A DNA stretch of 31,212 bases. Source: RGIG6353 sp045660745. GTDB taxonomy: Bacteria; Bacillota; Clostridia; Oscillospirales; SIG627. The translations under genes were made by a program, and so were the position numbers. The stretch spans positions 1 to 31,212 of the forward strand of contig JAZREJ010000035.1 in the NCBI GenBank assembly GCA_045660745.1, written 5' to 3'. The notes beneath the pieces are model-generated. The model was not told the origin of the DNA. It worked only from the letters and a program-made list of their open reading frames with translations, and did not search any database. Of the stretch, positions 13,813-21,776 are shown one piece after another. Each line of letters starts with the position of its first letter. The stretch's first letter is position 1.

Positions 13813-14013
13813 TTACTTAACGATAACGTCAAGCAGTTTCTGGAAGAGTATGTCAAGTCCGAGGATCAAAGCAGCTGATACGGCAACGTATACTGTGGAA
13901 ACTGCAGTGTTCTTCGCAACGTCCTTCTTGGGGGACCAGACGATGTTCTTCATTTCACGCTTGCAATCCTTGAAAAAGCCGACGATTCGGTTTCTCTTTT
14001 TCTCTTCTGCCAT
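13813..14013 (-). CDS. secE: Preprotein translocase subunit SecE
   Basis: A 66-residue short Gram-positive SecE: a basic amphipathic N-terminus with FFKDCKREMKNIVWSPKKD (about 13-31) and one C-terminal membrane helix (about 37-62). SecE clamps SecY in the SecYEG protein-export channel. Position between rpmG and nusG is diagnostic. GAGGAGG precedes the start. Confidence 0.96.
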   Translation of the reverse strand: MAEEKKRNRIVGFFKDCKREMKNIVWSPKKDVAKNTAVSTVYVAVSAALILGLDILFQKLLDVIVK

Positions 14014-14044
14014 GTTAATTCCTCCTCAAATTTAATTCTGAAAC

Positions 14045-14194
14045 TTACTTTGTCTCTCTGTGAAGAGTATGCTTACGGCAGAAACGGCAGAACTTTTTCA
14101 TTTCAAGTCTGTCGGGGTCATTTTTCTTATTTTTGACCGTGTCGTAGTTTCTTTGCTTGCATTCGCTGCAAGCGAGTGTGATCTTTACTCTCAT
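14045..14194 (-). CDS. rpmG: 50S ribosomal protein L33
   Basis: A 49-residue zinc-ribbon-type L33 found by reading the minus strand: MRVKITLACSECKQRNY at the N-terminus, and FCRFCRKHTLHRETK at the C-terminus. Both CxxC pairs are present (C9/C12 and C35/C38), so this is the zinc-containing form. It starts at ATG 14194 behind GGAGG and ends 31 bases before secE. It is the first gene of the rpmG-secE-nusG-rplK-rplA operon, with a strong promoter at 14275-14303. Confidence 0.95.
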   Translation of the reverse strand: MRVKITLACSECKQRNYDTVKNKKNDPDRLEMKKFCRFCRKHTLHRETK

Positions 14195-14233
14195 ATCGGC
14201 ACCTCCGTTATTTTTTGCGAAAAATCGCGCCTC

Positions 14234-14267
14234 CCTCTTGACAAATCCGAAAATTTGCCCAAAGAGG
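14234..14267 (-). promoter_or_regulatory. Leader hairpin of the rpmG operon
   Basis: CCTCTT/AAGAGG closes an interrupted stem with CAAAT/ATTTG inside, immediately after the predicted transcription start. No T-run follows, so it is more likely a stability element than a terminator. Confidence 0.4.
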
Positions 14268-14274
14268 TAGAATT

Positions 14275-14303
14275 ATCATACCACAAAAATTATTTTTTGT
14301 CAA
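14275..14303 (-). promoter_or_regulatory. SigmaA promoter of the rpmG-secE-nusG-rplK-rplA operon
   Basis: Minus strand TTGACA (14303-14298), 17-bp spacer, TATGAT (14280-14275), about 80 bases before rpmG. It overlaps the space just behind luxS. Confidence 0.8.
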
Positions 14304-14312
14304 GTATTTATT

Positions 14313-14780
14313 TTAATCGGGATAAACAAAGCTTTTTGACGTTAAAAGACGCTCCTTGTACATTTTGGCATAAAATTTTGCCATTTCAAGGTTTTGTTCC
14401 GAAAAATTGCCACACTCTACAGCTGAGGCTCCGGGGATATCTCCTTCAAAGGCTATGACAAAGTCACAAAAATCAAGTACCCTCTCATATATATCCTCAC
14501 TCTTGAATTCTCCAAACAGCAACAGGTAAAAGCCCGTTCGGCAGCCCATCGGTCCGAAGTATACCACACTTTCCGCAATGTCGCTGTTTCTGAAATATGT
14601 AGCACCCAGATGCTCAAGCGTGTGGAGGGCGGGCATATCAATGACAGGCTCTCGATTGGGACGTGTTACTCTCAGGTCGAAGGTGGTAACGGTAACACCG
14701 TTGTGCGAATCCTTTCTTGAAACGTATATTCCCGTATCAAGCGTTAAATGGTTTACTTTAAAGCTTTCTATCTTTTTCAT
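14313..14780 (-). CDS. luxS: S-ribosylhomocysteine lyase LuxS
   Basis: 155 residues, typical LuxS length. It cleaves S-ribosylhomocysteine to homocysteine and DPD, the precursor of autoinducer-2, within the activated methyl cycle. Metal ligands H53 and H57 lie in HTLEH with E56, the catalytic cysteine C80 in GPMGCRTGFY, and the third ligand C123 in ECGN. Its start is separated by one base from the stop of the MATE transporter gene, and its ribosome-binding site (GGAGGAATGAA) lies inside that gene, so the two are translationally coupled. No pfs or metK is nearby. No separate promoter was seen, so expression probably follows the MATE promoter at 16203-16231. Confidence 0.97.
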   Translation of the reverse strand: MKKIESFKVNHLTLDTGIYVSRKDSHNGVTVTTFDLRVTRPNREPVIDMPALHTLEHLGATYFRNSDIAESVVYFGPMGCRTGFYLLLFGEFKSEDIYERVLDFCDFVIAFEGDIPGASAVECGNFSEQNLEMAKFYAKMYKERLLTSKSFVYPD

Positions 14781-14781
14781 T

Positions 14782-16179
14782 TCATTCCTCCGTTATTATG
14801 TTGCTCAACCACATTCCGCTTTGTATAAGCGGTACTCCGACAAAGCATTTCAGAATATCAAGACACTGTACGATAAGGTATACAAGCTCTATCTTGAGCC
14901 CCGTATAGTTTGCGAGTATAAACGCAGTGGGTACTGCGATTACCCACATAAATCCGCTGTCCAGCCAAAACGTTATCATGGTCTTTCCCCCCGAGCGCAA
15001 GGTGAAGTAGGCACCGTTTGCAAATGCCTGTAATGGGAGAGACAGAGCAATGATACACAGAAAGGTGGATGCAAGCGAACGTACCTCGGGCTCGGTTTTG
15101 TAAAAGCTCGGTATTGTCCCGGAAAGCGCAACGAGCACAAATCCTAATACAAGACAGGACATAAATCCGAGGGTGATAAGACGCCAGGAGGTCTCTTTTG
15201 CCTTCTCAAAGTCCTTTGCTCCAAGACACTGTCCTACCATTACCGCCACTGTCATACCGACCGATATGGACATGACTCCGAAGAAATTATTGACGGCAGA
15301 TGCGATGGTTGCCGCTTCGACAACATCAAGTCCTCTTACAGAATAACACTGAAGGTACATTGCAATTCCCGTTGACCATAAAAATTCGTTTGCAAGAAGC
15401 GGTATGCCTTTTTTAATGACGTTTATAACGAGCACCTTCGGAGCGTAGAGGGATTTGTAAACACCTTTTATAAACGTGTATTTATCACTTCTTTTGTGGG
15501 TTGCGATAACGAGAAGCGCAAGCTCGGCAAATCGGGAAATGACCGTTGCAATAGCCGCCCCCGCAACGCCGAGTTTCGGGAATCCGAGCTTTCCGAAAAT
15601 GAGAAGATAGTTAAACGCAAGGTTTATAACGATAGCCGAAACGCTTGCGTACATCGGAAGCCTTGTTTCGCCTATTTCTTTGAGTGACTGTGCGTACACC
15701 TGCGACAGTGTGAAGGGTATGAGTCCGATGAGCATTATTCTCGCGTATTCCGAGGCAAAGCCTATTGTTTTTGCGGCTTCGGCAACGTCTGTGCCGTCGG
15801 AGATATAAAGTCCTGCGAGCTTATCGGGAAACAGTCCGAGAACTATGGCGGATATCACAAGTATTATAGCCCCCGCAACAAGCTTTATTCGGAAGGTGTG
15901 CCTGAGGCCCTCGTCGTTTTTTGCACCTGCGTATTGCGACGAGAATATGCCCGCCGCCGATAAGGCTCCGAAAAGGCTGAGGTTTACTATGACCATTAGC
16001 TGATTTATGATACCTACCGCAGAATACTCAAGTCCGCCTACCCGTCCAACCATTATGTTGTCAAGAAGGTTTACGGCGTTTGTGACCGTTTGCTGTATTA
16101 TTATTGGCAGAGCTATGGTAAGCGCTGCCTTGTAGAATTTTTTATCACCGATAAAATAGCTTTTCTTAAAAAATGCCAT
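14782..16179 (-). CDS. MATE family efflux transporter
   Basis: A 465-residue membrane protein with about 12 hydrophobic segments in two related halves. The start FYKAALTIALPIIIQQTVTN, then NLLDNIMVGRVGG and QYAGAKNDEG, is typical of the MATE (NorM/DinF-like) family, which exports organic cations or drugs using Na+ or H+ gradients. GGAGGTATAAT precedes the ATG at 16179. It heads a two-gene operon with luxS. Physical linkage to LuxS raises the question of export of a methyl-cycle product or autoinducer, but this is inference. The substrate cannot be read from the sequence. Confidence 0.92.
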   Translation of the reverse strand: MAFFKKSYFIGDKKFYKAALTIALPIIIQQTVTNAVNLLDNIMVGRVGGLEYSAVGIINQLMVIVNLSLFGALSAAGIFSSQYAGAKNDEGLRHTFRIKLVAGAIILVISAIVLGLFPDKLAGLYISDGTDVAEAAKTIGFASEYARIMLIGLIPFTLSQVYAQSLKEIGETRLPMYASVSAIVINLAFNYLLIFGKLGFPKLGVAGAAIATVISRFAELALLVIATHKRSDKYTFIKGVYKSLYAPKVLVINVIKKGIPLLANEFLWSTGIAMYLQCYSVRGLDVVEAATIASAVNNFFGVMSISVGMTVAVMVGQCLGAKDFEKAKETSWRLITLGFMSCLVLGFVLVALSGTIPSFYKTEPEVRSLASTFLCIIALSLPLQAFANGAYFTLRSGGKTMITFWLDSGFMWVIAVPTAFILANYTGLKIELVYLIVQCLDILKCFVGVPLIQSGMWLSNIITEE

Positions 16180-16202
16180 ATTATACCTCCTTTGCTCTCA
16201 GA

Positions 16203-16231
16203 ATGATATCATATAAACGGGAAAAAGTAAA
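16203..16231 (-). promoter_or_regulatory. Promoter of the MATE-luxS operon
   Basis: Minus strand TTTACT (16231-16226), 17-bp spacer, TATCAT (16208-16203), about 24 bases before the MATE start. It is weaker than consensus. Confidence 0.55.
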
Positions 16232-16257
16232 TAGGCAGAATTGATTTTTAAAATTAT

Positions 16258-16283
16258 AAAAGGCACTCCGCAGAGTGCCTTTT
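16258..16283 (-). terminator. Terminator of the 3D/G5 protein gene
   Basis: AAAAGGCACTC pairs with GAGTGCCTTTT around CGCA. On the minus strand it is followed by TATAATTTT. It begins 3 bases after the stop at 16286. Confidence 0.75.
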
Positions 16284-16285
16284 CA

Positions 16286-17269
16286 TCATTCAAGTACGTA
16301 GCAACGCATATTGCGTCTTCCGAATATTACGCATTCTTCCTCGGTATCAAGGAATACGTCAATTCTTGCGCGCTTGATTCCGCCTCCGATATCTTCTGCA
16401 CGGCATACACCGTAGTCACCGTAATTTCCGATAACGTATACGTTTGAGCGGAGCGGGATGTATCTCGGGTCAACCGCAATAACTCCGACCTCTGCGACCG
16501 TTCCGCAGTAGGTGGGGTCACCCGTGTGGGTGTAGGCTGTAGCCACAACGTCAATATAGTATGAGTAATTATATTCGGTTCCGTCGGGAGCGGTAAATAC
16601 ACCGCCTGTGCCGACAAGCACTTGTTCACTTACGGGTGCATTGAAAACCGTTTCTTCGACAGTGTCGGTCAGGACTACCTCGCCATTTACCTTCTTTGTG
16701 TGGACAATCTTTCCCTTTACACCGTTCACACCCTCGGTCTGTACCTGACGTGTGCCCTTCGGGATGGTCTGTGATGGGATCTCGATGATTTCAAACGGGA
16801 TATCCTCAACAACTGCCATCTTATCGTATATTACTTCGTCAATGCGGATATCCATTCCCCAGAACAGTCTGTCTCCGCCATCAAAGTTCATTTCGTCGTT
16901 TTCGCCAAGAGTTATCTCAAAATGAGCCAGTGCATCTGATACGATTCCTCTGTCGCTTTCATATTCACCGACTTTTTCACCATGGTACCACACGGTTGCC
17001 GACGGCAGTATGACACCGCTTGCCGCAAGATTGTACTCGGGCAGGGGAGAGGCGCTGTTAAGAGTGGGTGTTGCGGCTCCCGATGCTGAAGAGGTGAATG
17101 ATGTGAGCGCTGCTGCCGATAAGAGGAGCGCTATTATAAGTAAAACCGATATAGCAGACGAAATTATTATCTTTTTTGTCTTTGATGATAAGGCTGAAAA
17201 GGGACTGCGTCGGATTCCCGGCATAACCTGCGCAATACTTGGCAGATCACCAAAATTCTTTCGGTCCAT
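16286..17269 (-). CDS. G5 and 3D domain cell-wall protein (YabE/Rpf-like)
   Basis: 327 residues with the chosen start: cytoplasmic N-terminus, one membrane helix (about 33-56), a DUF348-like segment (about 80-145, with YHGEKVGEYESDRGIVSDAL), a G5 domain (about 155-222, IPSQTIPKGTRQVQTEGVNG) and a C-terminal 3D domain (about 237-327). The 3D domain shows A-T-A-Y and the three aspartates D267, D293 and D304. This architecture is that of YabE/Rpf2-type proteins, whose 3D domain resembles lytic transglycosylases acting on peptidoglycan. ATG 17269 is chosen because the longer frame runs back through a perfect promoter at 17310-17338, so upstream ATGs cannot be transcribed. It is divergent from the SpoIID-like gene at 17520. 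Two extra cysteines (in TYCGT and YGVCRAED) may form a disulfide. Confidence 0.85.
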   Translation of the reverse strand: MDRKNFGDLPSIAQVMPGIRRSPFSALSSKTKKIIISSAISVLLIIALLLSAAALTSFTSSASGAATPTLNSASPLPEYNLAASGVILPSATVWYHGEKVGEYESDRGIVSDALAHFEITLGENDEMNFDGGDRLFWGMDIRIDEVIYDKMAVVEDIPFEIIEIPSQTIPKGTRQVQTEGVNGVKGKIVHTKKVNGEVVLTDTVEETVFNAPVSEQVLVGTGGVFTAPDGTEYNYSYYIDVVATAYTHTGDPTYCGTVAEVGVIAVDPRYIPLRSNVYVIGNYGDYGVCRAEDIGGGIKRARIDVFLDTEEECVIFGRRNMRCYVLE

Positions 17270-17309
17270 TTTACGAAAATTCCTTTCTTGAAAAATTATT
17301 TCGTGCGCC

Positions 17310-17338
17310 ATTATACACAAAAAAAGGCGTTTTGTCAA
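17310..17338 (-). promoter_or_regulatory. Perfect sigmaA promoter for the 3D/G5 gene
   Basis: Minus strand TTGACA (17338-17333), 17-bp spacer, TATAAT (17315-17310). It implies a start of transcription near 17303 and a leader of about 35 nt, and so fixes the start codon at 17269. Confidence 0.85.
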
Positions 17339-17458
17339 GCAAAATCGGTATTTTTAGGTTATCACGAATTTTACGAAAAAACGTAATAACCCGATATTTC
17401 GTGTATAAAGTCATAATTAAAGTTTGTTATAGGACTACATTTAGTAGTGCGAAAATTC

Positions 17459-17487
17459 ACAAAATTTTTATTTTTTTCATACAATTA
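17459..17487 (+). promoter_or_regulatory. Candidate mother-cell sporulation promoter (SigK/SigE-like)
   Basis: AC at 17459-17460, 17 bases, then CATACAATTA at 17478-17487, 33 bases before the ATG. This fits the SigK pattern AC-N16/17-CATA and the SigE -10 CATACAAT. No SigA-type box was found in the same interval. Short motifs, so only suggestive. Confidence 0.4.
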
Positions 17488-17519
17488 CAGTGAAAAACTC
17501 ATGCTTGAAAGGAGAAAAA

Positions 17520-19871
17520 ATGGCAAACGGTACACTTAAAATAAGACTTGTGACAGGCTCTGCATTACCTGTTTCAGGGGCTCTTGTCAGGATAAAAACG
17601 GCGGCGGGACCGCTCTTATACGAGGACGTTATACTGCCCGGCTCAGACGGTGTGTCAAAGACCTTTTCGCTTGAAGTTCCCAACGTTTCCACTACCTTTG
17701 ATTCCGAAGAGCTGCTAACCCCGTACGGGCTTTACAACATCGAGATACTTGCCCCGAATTTCCTGAATACTTACGTTAACGGAGTTCAGGTTTTTGCCGA
17801 TCGCGAGGCTGTTTTGAACGTCGAATTACAGCCAATGCCTGAATCATTTCCACCATCTCAGGGACCGATTTACATCGACGTTTCACCCCATGCTCTGAGA
17901 CTTCCCATACAGCCGCCTCCCGACCTTGACGAGCTTGCTCCGCCACGCCCGACGGGTCAGCTTCATACCACTCCCTACATTCCTCAGTATATAACCGTTC
18001 ACCTCGGAGTGCCAAACGATAATCTTGCAAAAAACGTTACGGTTACCTTCCAGGACTACATCAAGAATGTGGCAAGCTCCGAAATATATCCGACGTGGCC
18101 CGAGGAGGCTTTAAAGGCAAATATACTTGCTCAGATATCTCTTGCACTTAATCGAGTGTATACCGAGTGGTACAGGAGTCGAGGGTATGATTTTGATATC
18201 ACAAACTCAACAAGGTACGATCAGTATTTTGTGGAGGGACGCAATATTTTTAATAATATTTCCGCCCTTGTCGATGAGATATTTAATACTTATTTAAGAA
18301 AGCCGGGACGCGAGGAGCCTTTTTATGCAGAATACTGTAACGGTACCACTGTGACCTGTCCCGGAATGTCTCAGTGGGGAACGGTAGACCTTGCAAATCG
18401 CGGTTACTCGGCGCTTGAAATACTTGAGTACTATTACGGAGACCTTGAGACCGTGGAGGATAACGTGCTTATAGGCGGCTTTGAATCCTACCCCGGCACT
18501 CCGTTAAGTGTTGGTGCTGTCGGGGATCCCGTCAGAGAAATGCAACAGCAGCTCAACAGGATTGCCGTAAATTACCCCCGTATCCCGCTTGTCGCGGTGG
18601 ACGGAATATACGGTCCCTCCACAAGAGATGCCGTAACAGAGTTTCAAAGGATATTTGACCTAACGCCCGACGGTATTGTGGGTAAAGCTACCTGGTACGC
18701 CATATCGAGAATTTACGTTGCGGTAAAGCGCCTTGCCGAGCTTACAAGCGAGGGCGAACGCCCCAGCTATTCGTCCCAAGAATATCCCGGTGAAGTATTG
18801 CGTGTCGGCTCAATCGGAAGCGAGGTTTTGGAGGTACAGCTCTACCTTTCCACCATTGCTTTGTATAATAATATGGTAAGAGGCGTTGAAATAGACGGGG
18901 TTTACGGTGGGGTGACTCGTGATGCGGTATACTCCTTTCAGCTTGCCTACGGACTCACCCCCGATGGAAGGGTGGGGCCTGTCACCTGGTATAAGCTTGT
19001 TGACGTGTATAACGGAATACGCGAGAATGTGACGGTGCCGGGAGTCGGTGATACCCTCGGAAGCACGCCTTATCCGGGTTACGAGCTATCCCGTGGGGAC
19101 AGCGGTGAACGGGTATTGTATATACAGAGGCTTCTCAACGGCATACAGGGAATCAGCGGTGTTGCCGAGGACGGCATTTTCGGTGGTGAAACGGAAAGGG
19201 CGGTCATAGATTTTCAGGAGCTTTCGGGAGTTGAAGCTACAGGCGTTGTTGACAGAGTAACATGGAATCTTTTAAATGAAGCATATAGCAGAAGCGGTGC
19301 TAATGCACGTGCCGTAGCGACGGATATCGCACCTCAACCCACGCCCCCTCCGAGACCTCAGCCCACGCCTCCGCCAAGACCTGAACCTACGCCTCCTCCG
19401 AGACCTCAACCCACGCCTCCGCCAAGACCTGAACCTACGCCTCCTCCGAGACCTCAGCCCACGCCTCCTCCGAGACCTCAACCCACGCCTCCTCCGAGAC
19501 CTCAACCCACACCTCCTCCGAGACCTCAACCCACGCCTCCGCCAAGACCTGAACCTACGCCTCCTCCGAGACCTCAGCCCACGCCTCCCCCGAGACCTCA
19601 ACCCACGCCTCCGCCGAGACCTCAACCCACGCCTCCGCCAAGACCGGATATGCCCCCTTATGAGCGCCCGATGAGAGTCGGAACTGTCGGGCTTGACGTT
19701 ATGAGGTTGAAAAAAAGACTTAACGAGCTGGGACTTCTTGATGTCTCGGCACTTGATAATGATATTTTCGGCATTGCCACAAGACGTGCCGTTGAAAAAT
19801 TTCAGATCGGACACGGACTTGAAAGGACGGGCAGGGTGGACCGCTTGACCCATGAGCACCTTTATTCATAA
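17520..19871 (+). CDS. SpoIID-like protein with four peptidoglycan-binding domains and a proline-rich repeat
   Basis: 783 residues. A beta-rich N-terminal domain (about 1-105) lacks a signal peptide. Next is a SpoIID/LytB-like region (about 165-310: FQDYIKNVASSEIYPTWPEEALKANILAQ, RVYTEWYRSRGYDFDIT, CPGMSQWGTVDLANRGYSALEILEYYYG). Three PG_binding_1 domains follow (about 330-400, 425-505, 515-595; each ends in a D-G-x-x-G/V-x-x-x-T-W type motif). After them come 13 octapeptides (residues 606-709) and a fourth PG_binding_1 domain at the C-terminus (about 718-783). It would bind or remodel peptidoglycan; the missing export signal and the candidate SigK/SigE promoter suggest loading onto the forespore from the mother cell. 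ATG 17520 is chosen over 17490 because AAAGGAG sits 6 bases upstream. Confidence 0.8.
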   Translation: MANGTLKIRLVTGSALPVSGALVRIKTAAGPLLYEDVILPGSDGVSKTFSLEVPNVSTTFDSEELLTPYGLYNIEILAPNFLNTYVNGVQVFADREAVLNVELQPMPESFPPSQGPIYIDVSPHALRLPIQPPPDLDELAPPRPTGQLHTTPYIPQYITVHLGVPNDNLAKNVTVTFQDYIKNVASSEIYPTWPEEALKANILAQISLALNRVYTEWYRSRGYDFDITNSTRYDQYFVEGRNIFNNISALVDEIFNTYLRKPGREEPFYAEYCNGTTVTCPGMSQWGTVDLANRGYSALEILEYYYGDLETVEDNVLIGGFESYPGTPLSVGAVGDPVREMQQQLNRIAVNYPRIPLVAVDGIYGPSTRDAVTEFQRIFDLTPDGIVGKATWYAISRIYVAVKRLAELTSEGERPSYSSQEYPGEVLRVGSIGSEVLEVQLYLSTIALYNNMVRGVEIDGVYGGVTRDAVYSFQLAYGLTPDGRVGPVTWYKLVDVYNGIRENVTVPGVGDTLGSTPYPGYELSRGDSGERVLYIQRLLNGIQGISGVAEDGIFGGETERAVIDFQELSGVEATGVVDRVTWNLLNEAYSRSGANARAVATDIAPQPTPPPRPQPTPPPRPEPTPPPRPQPTPPPRPEPTPPPRPQPTPPPRPQPTPPPRPQPTPPPRPQPTPPPRPEPTPPPRPQPTPPPRPQPTPPPRPQPTPPPRPDMPPYERPMRVGTVGLDVMRLKKRLNELGLLDVSALDNDIFGIATRRAVEKFQIGHGLERTGRVDRLTHEHLYS
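19335..19646 (+). repeat. In-frame 24-bp tandem repeat encoding 13 x (Q/E)PTPPPRP
   Basis: Thirteen uninterrupted 24-bp units encode QPTPPPRP (ten) or EPTPPPRP (three). Variation between units is mostly at third codon positions (CCG/CCT/CCC/CCA), and blocks of units recur, indicating expansion by slippage or unequal crossover. It forms an extended basic polyproline spacer between the third and fourth peptidoglycan-binding domains. Confidence 0.95.
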
Positions 19872-19911
19872 AAACGGGAAATATTTGTGCACTATTTCTC
19901 ACTTATTATGC

Positions 19912-19957
19912 AAAATGCGAGAAACGTATATCAGGCAGTATCGGAATCTCGCATTTT
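19912..19957 (+). terminator. Candidate terminator of the SpoIID-like gene
   Basis: AAAATGCGAGA (19912-19922) pairs with TCTCGCATTTT (19947-19957) around a 24-nt loop and ends in T's. It is 40 bases after the stop. Confidence 0.6.
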
Positions 19958-19982
19958 TCACAAGTATTCATAAATAATACAC

Positions 19983-20016
19983 AAAAACGGCTGTGCTCAT
20001 TTGCACAGCCGTTTTT
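19983..20016. terminator. Bidirectional terminator between convergent genes
   Basis: A perfect 14-bp stem, AAAAACGGCTGTGC/GCACAGCCGTTTTT, with a 6-nt loop and A/T runs at both ends. It serves the SpoIID-like gene (+) and the dehydrogenase operon (-). Confidence 0.85.
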
Positions 20017-20021
20017 AAATC

Positions 20022-20972
20022 TTAGTTTACGCAGTTACGCTCTTCTCCTCTGAGAAAGGCAAGTATATTTTCTTCTGTTTCATAAAGCAGTCTTGCACGG
20101 GTCTCGCGAGGTGCCCACGCAATATGCGGAGTAAGTATACAGTTTGGAGCACCGATAAGCGGGGAGGAATTTTTCGGAGGCTCGACAGCCAAAACGTCAA
20201 GTCCTGCGGCTGAAACCTTACCCGAGTAAAGCGCCTCAGCGAGCGCATCCTCGTCGATAAGTCCTCCACGGGCGGTATTGATGAGAATAACTCCGTTTTT
20301 CATTTTTGAAATTGTGTTGCGGTTTATCATTTTTGTGTTTTCCGCTGTTACGGGACAGCACAGAGAAATGATATCCGATACCGCAAGAAGCTCATCAAGC
20401 TCAAGGTGCTCAACTCCGTCAACGTGTGAGCGCGAGTGGTAGCACACAGCCTTCATTCCGAATGCCTGAGCAATGCGCGCCGCCTTTGAGCCTATAGCAC
20501 CCATTCCGATAAATCCCATAGTTTTTCCCGCAAGCTCTGAAAGTCGGGATACCGAGAAAGTATAATCAGGGCACTCCTGCCACTTACCCGAAAGCACTGC
20601 CGCTGAATGGTCGGCAACGTGATTGGTTATCTCAAGAAGCAGTGCGAAAATGTGCTGAGATACCGAATCGGTGGAGTAACCGGGGACGTTTGACGCAGGT
20701 ATTCCGTGCTCACGGCAGGCAACCGTATCAATTACATTGTATCCTGTTGCTGTAACAGTTACGTATTTTATGTTGGGACAGGCACGAAGCACCTCACGTG
20801 TTATGGGTGCTTTATTGATAACAACTATCTCTGCGTCGCCAATTCTTTCAACTGTCTCTTCAAACGTATCGGTACGGTCGTAAAATTTCACCTCATCGCA
20901 AAGAGTTACCGTCCTTGATGTGTCGAGGTCACCGGGATCAAGGGCGTACCTGTCAAGAAAGACCGCCTTCAT
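20022..20972 (-). CDS. D-2-hydroxyacid dehydrogenase (NAD-dependent)
   Basis: 316 residues of the D-isomer 2-hydroxyacid dehydrogenase family, most like glycerate/hydroxypyruvate reductases. The Rossmann motif GMGAIG is at 156-161. The catalytic triad is R235 (NTARGGLID), E264 (VLAVEPP) and H283 (TPHIAW). It interconverts a 2-keto acid and a D-2-hydroxy acid with NAD(H). Its ATG overlaps the stop of the HAD phosphatase by 4 bases and no good independent ribosome-binding site is seen, so it is translated by coupling. A HAD phosphatase followed by a hydroxyacid dehydrogenase could act in sequence on phosphoglycolate- or phosphoglycerate-like compounds, but the exact substrate is unknown. Confidence 0.88.
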   Translation of the reverse strand: MKAVFLDRYALDPGDLDTSRTVTLCDEVKFYDRTDTFEETVERIGDAEIVVINKAPITREVLRACPNIKYVTVTATGYNVIDTVACREHGIPASNVPGYSTDSVSQHIFALLLEITNHVADHSAAVLSGKWQECPDYTFSVSRLSELAGKTMGFIGMGAIGSKAARIAQAFGMKAVCYHSRSHVDGVEHLELDELLAVSDIISLCCPVTAENTKMINRNTISKMKNGVILINTARGGLIDEDALAEALYSGKVSAAGLDVLAVEPPKNSSPLIGAPNCILTPHIAWAPRETRARLLYETEENILAFLRGEERNCVN

Positions 20973-21775
20973 GACTTACAGATGTCCCCTACACCGTTTA
21001 AAATGTAGTGCGGACAGTAGGAAAAGTTGTGGAAATTATCGTCATTGGTAACGCCCGACAAAACGAGTGCCGTATCAACCTCGGTCTGAATACCCGACAC
21101 GATGTCAGTATCCATTCTGTCGCCTACGATAAGGGTATCGCCTCTGTGACATCCGAGCTGATTTATTGCGTGGCGCATGATAAGGGGATTGGGCTTTCCG
21201 ATAAAGTATGCCTTCTTACCCGTAGTCATTTCAATGGGGGCGCAAAGTGCACGGCAAGCTGGCACGATACCGCCCTCGGAGGGACCTGTAACGTCGGTGT
21301 TTGTACCGATAAGCTTGGCACCCTTGAAAATAAGCTGTACAGCCTTTTCAATCTTTTCATAATTGTAGGAACGAGTCTCTCCGACGATGACGTAATCAGG
21401 ATTGACGTCATTCATGTATATTCCCTTGTCGTAAAGCGCGTTGATAAGTCCCGCCTCGCCTATAACGTATGCCGAGCAACCGGGCTTTTGTGATGCGAGG
21501 AAGGATGCGGTTGCAAGAGCCGACGTGTAAAAGTGGCTCTCGTCAATGTCGAGTCCGAGACGTTTGAGCTTAAGCTGTAGCTCTCGGGGGCTTCTTTCTG
21601 AGGAGTTTGTCAAAAAGAGAAACTTTTTGTCCTCGCGCTTGAGCCAATCAACGAATTCGGGTACTCCGTCAAGCAGACGGTTTCCGTGATATATAACACC
21701 GTCCATGTCGCAGATAAAGCCGAGCTTCTTCTGAAACACCGATGCGTCATTTATTACCATATCCTGTAATTTCAT
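20969..21775 (-). CDS. HAD-IIA family hydrolase (NagD/4-nitrophenylphosphatase-like)
   Basis: 268 residues. HAD motif I is DMDGVIY (nucleophile D23, acid D25), motif II TNSS (56-59), motif III GKPNP (K194) and motif IV VGDRMDTDI (D219, D222, D224). The cap domain between motifs II and III is of the NagD/C2a type. Such enzymes dephosphorylate small metabolites such as nucleotides, phosphoglycolate or sugar phosphates. The ATG at 21775 follows AGGAG, which lies at the very end of the upstream small gene, so the operon is tightly coupled. Confidence 0.9.
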   Translation of the reverse strand: MKLQDMVINDASVFQKKLGFICDMDGVIYHGNRLLDGVPEFVDWLKREDKKFLFLTNSSERSPRELQLKLKRLGLDIDESHFYTSALATASFLASQKPGCSAYVIGEAGLINALYDKGIYMNDVNPDYVIVGETRSYNYEKIEKAVQLIFKGAKLIGTNTDVTGPSEGGIVPACRALCAPIEMTTGKKAYFIGKPNPLIMRHAINQLGCHRGDTLIVGDRMDTDIVSGIQTEVDTALVLSGVTNDDNFHNFSYCPHYILNGVGDICKS

Positions 21776-21776
21776 T

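Noticed and set aside
14014..14044. A tRNA-Trp gene between rpmG and secE, as found in some Firmicutes.
   Set aside because: The gap is only 31 bases and contains just a ribosome-binding site.
17270..17338. Longer N-terminus for the 3D/G5 protein starting at 17338.
   Set aside because: That extension overlaps a perfect -35/-10 promoter, so it would lie upstream of the transcription start; ATG 17269 is preferred.
19272..19859. Arg-rich minus-strand frame across the proline repeat.
   Set aside because: It is the complement of the 24-bp repeat; the repeat length is a multiple of three, so no stops arise.
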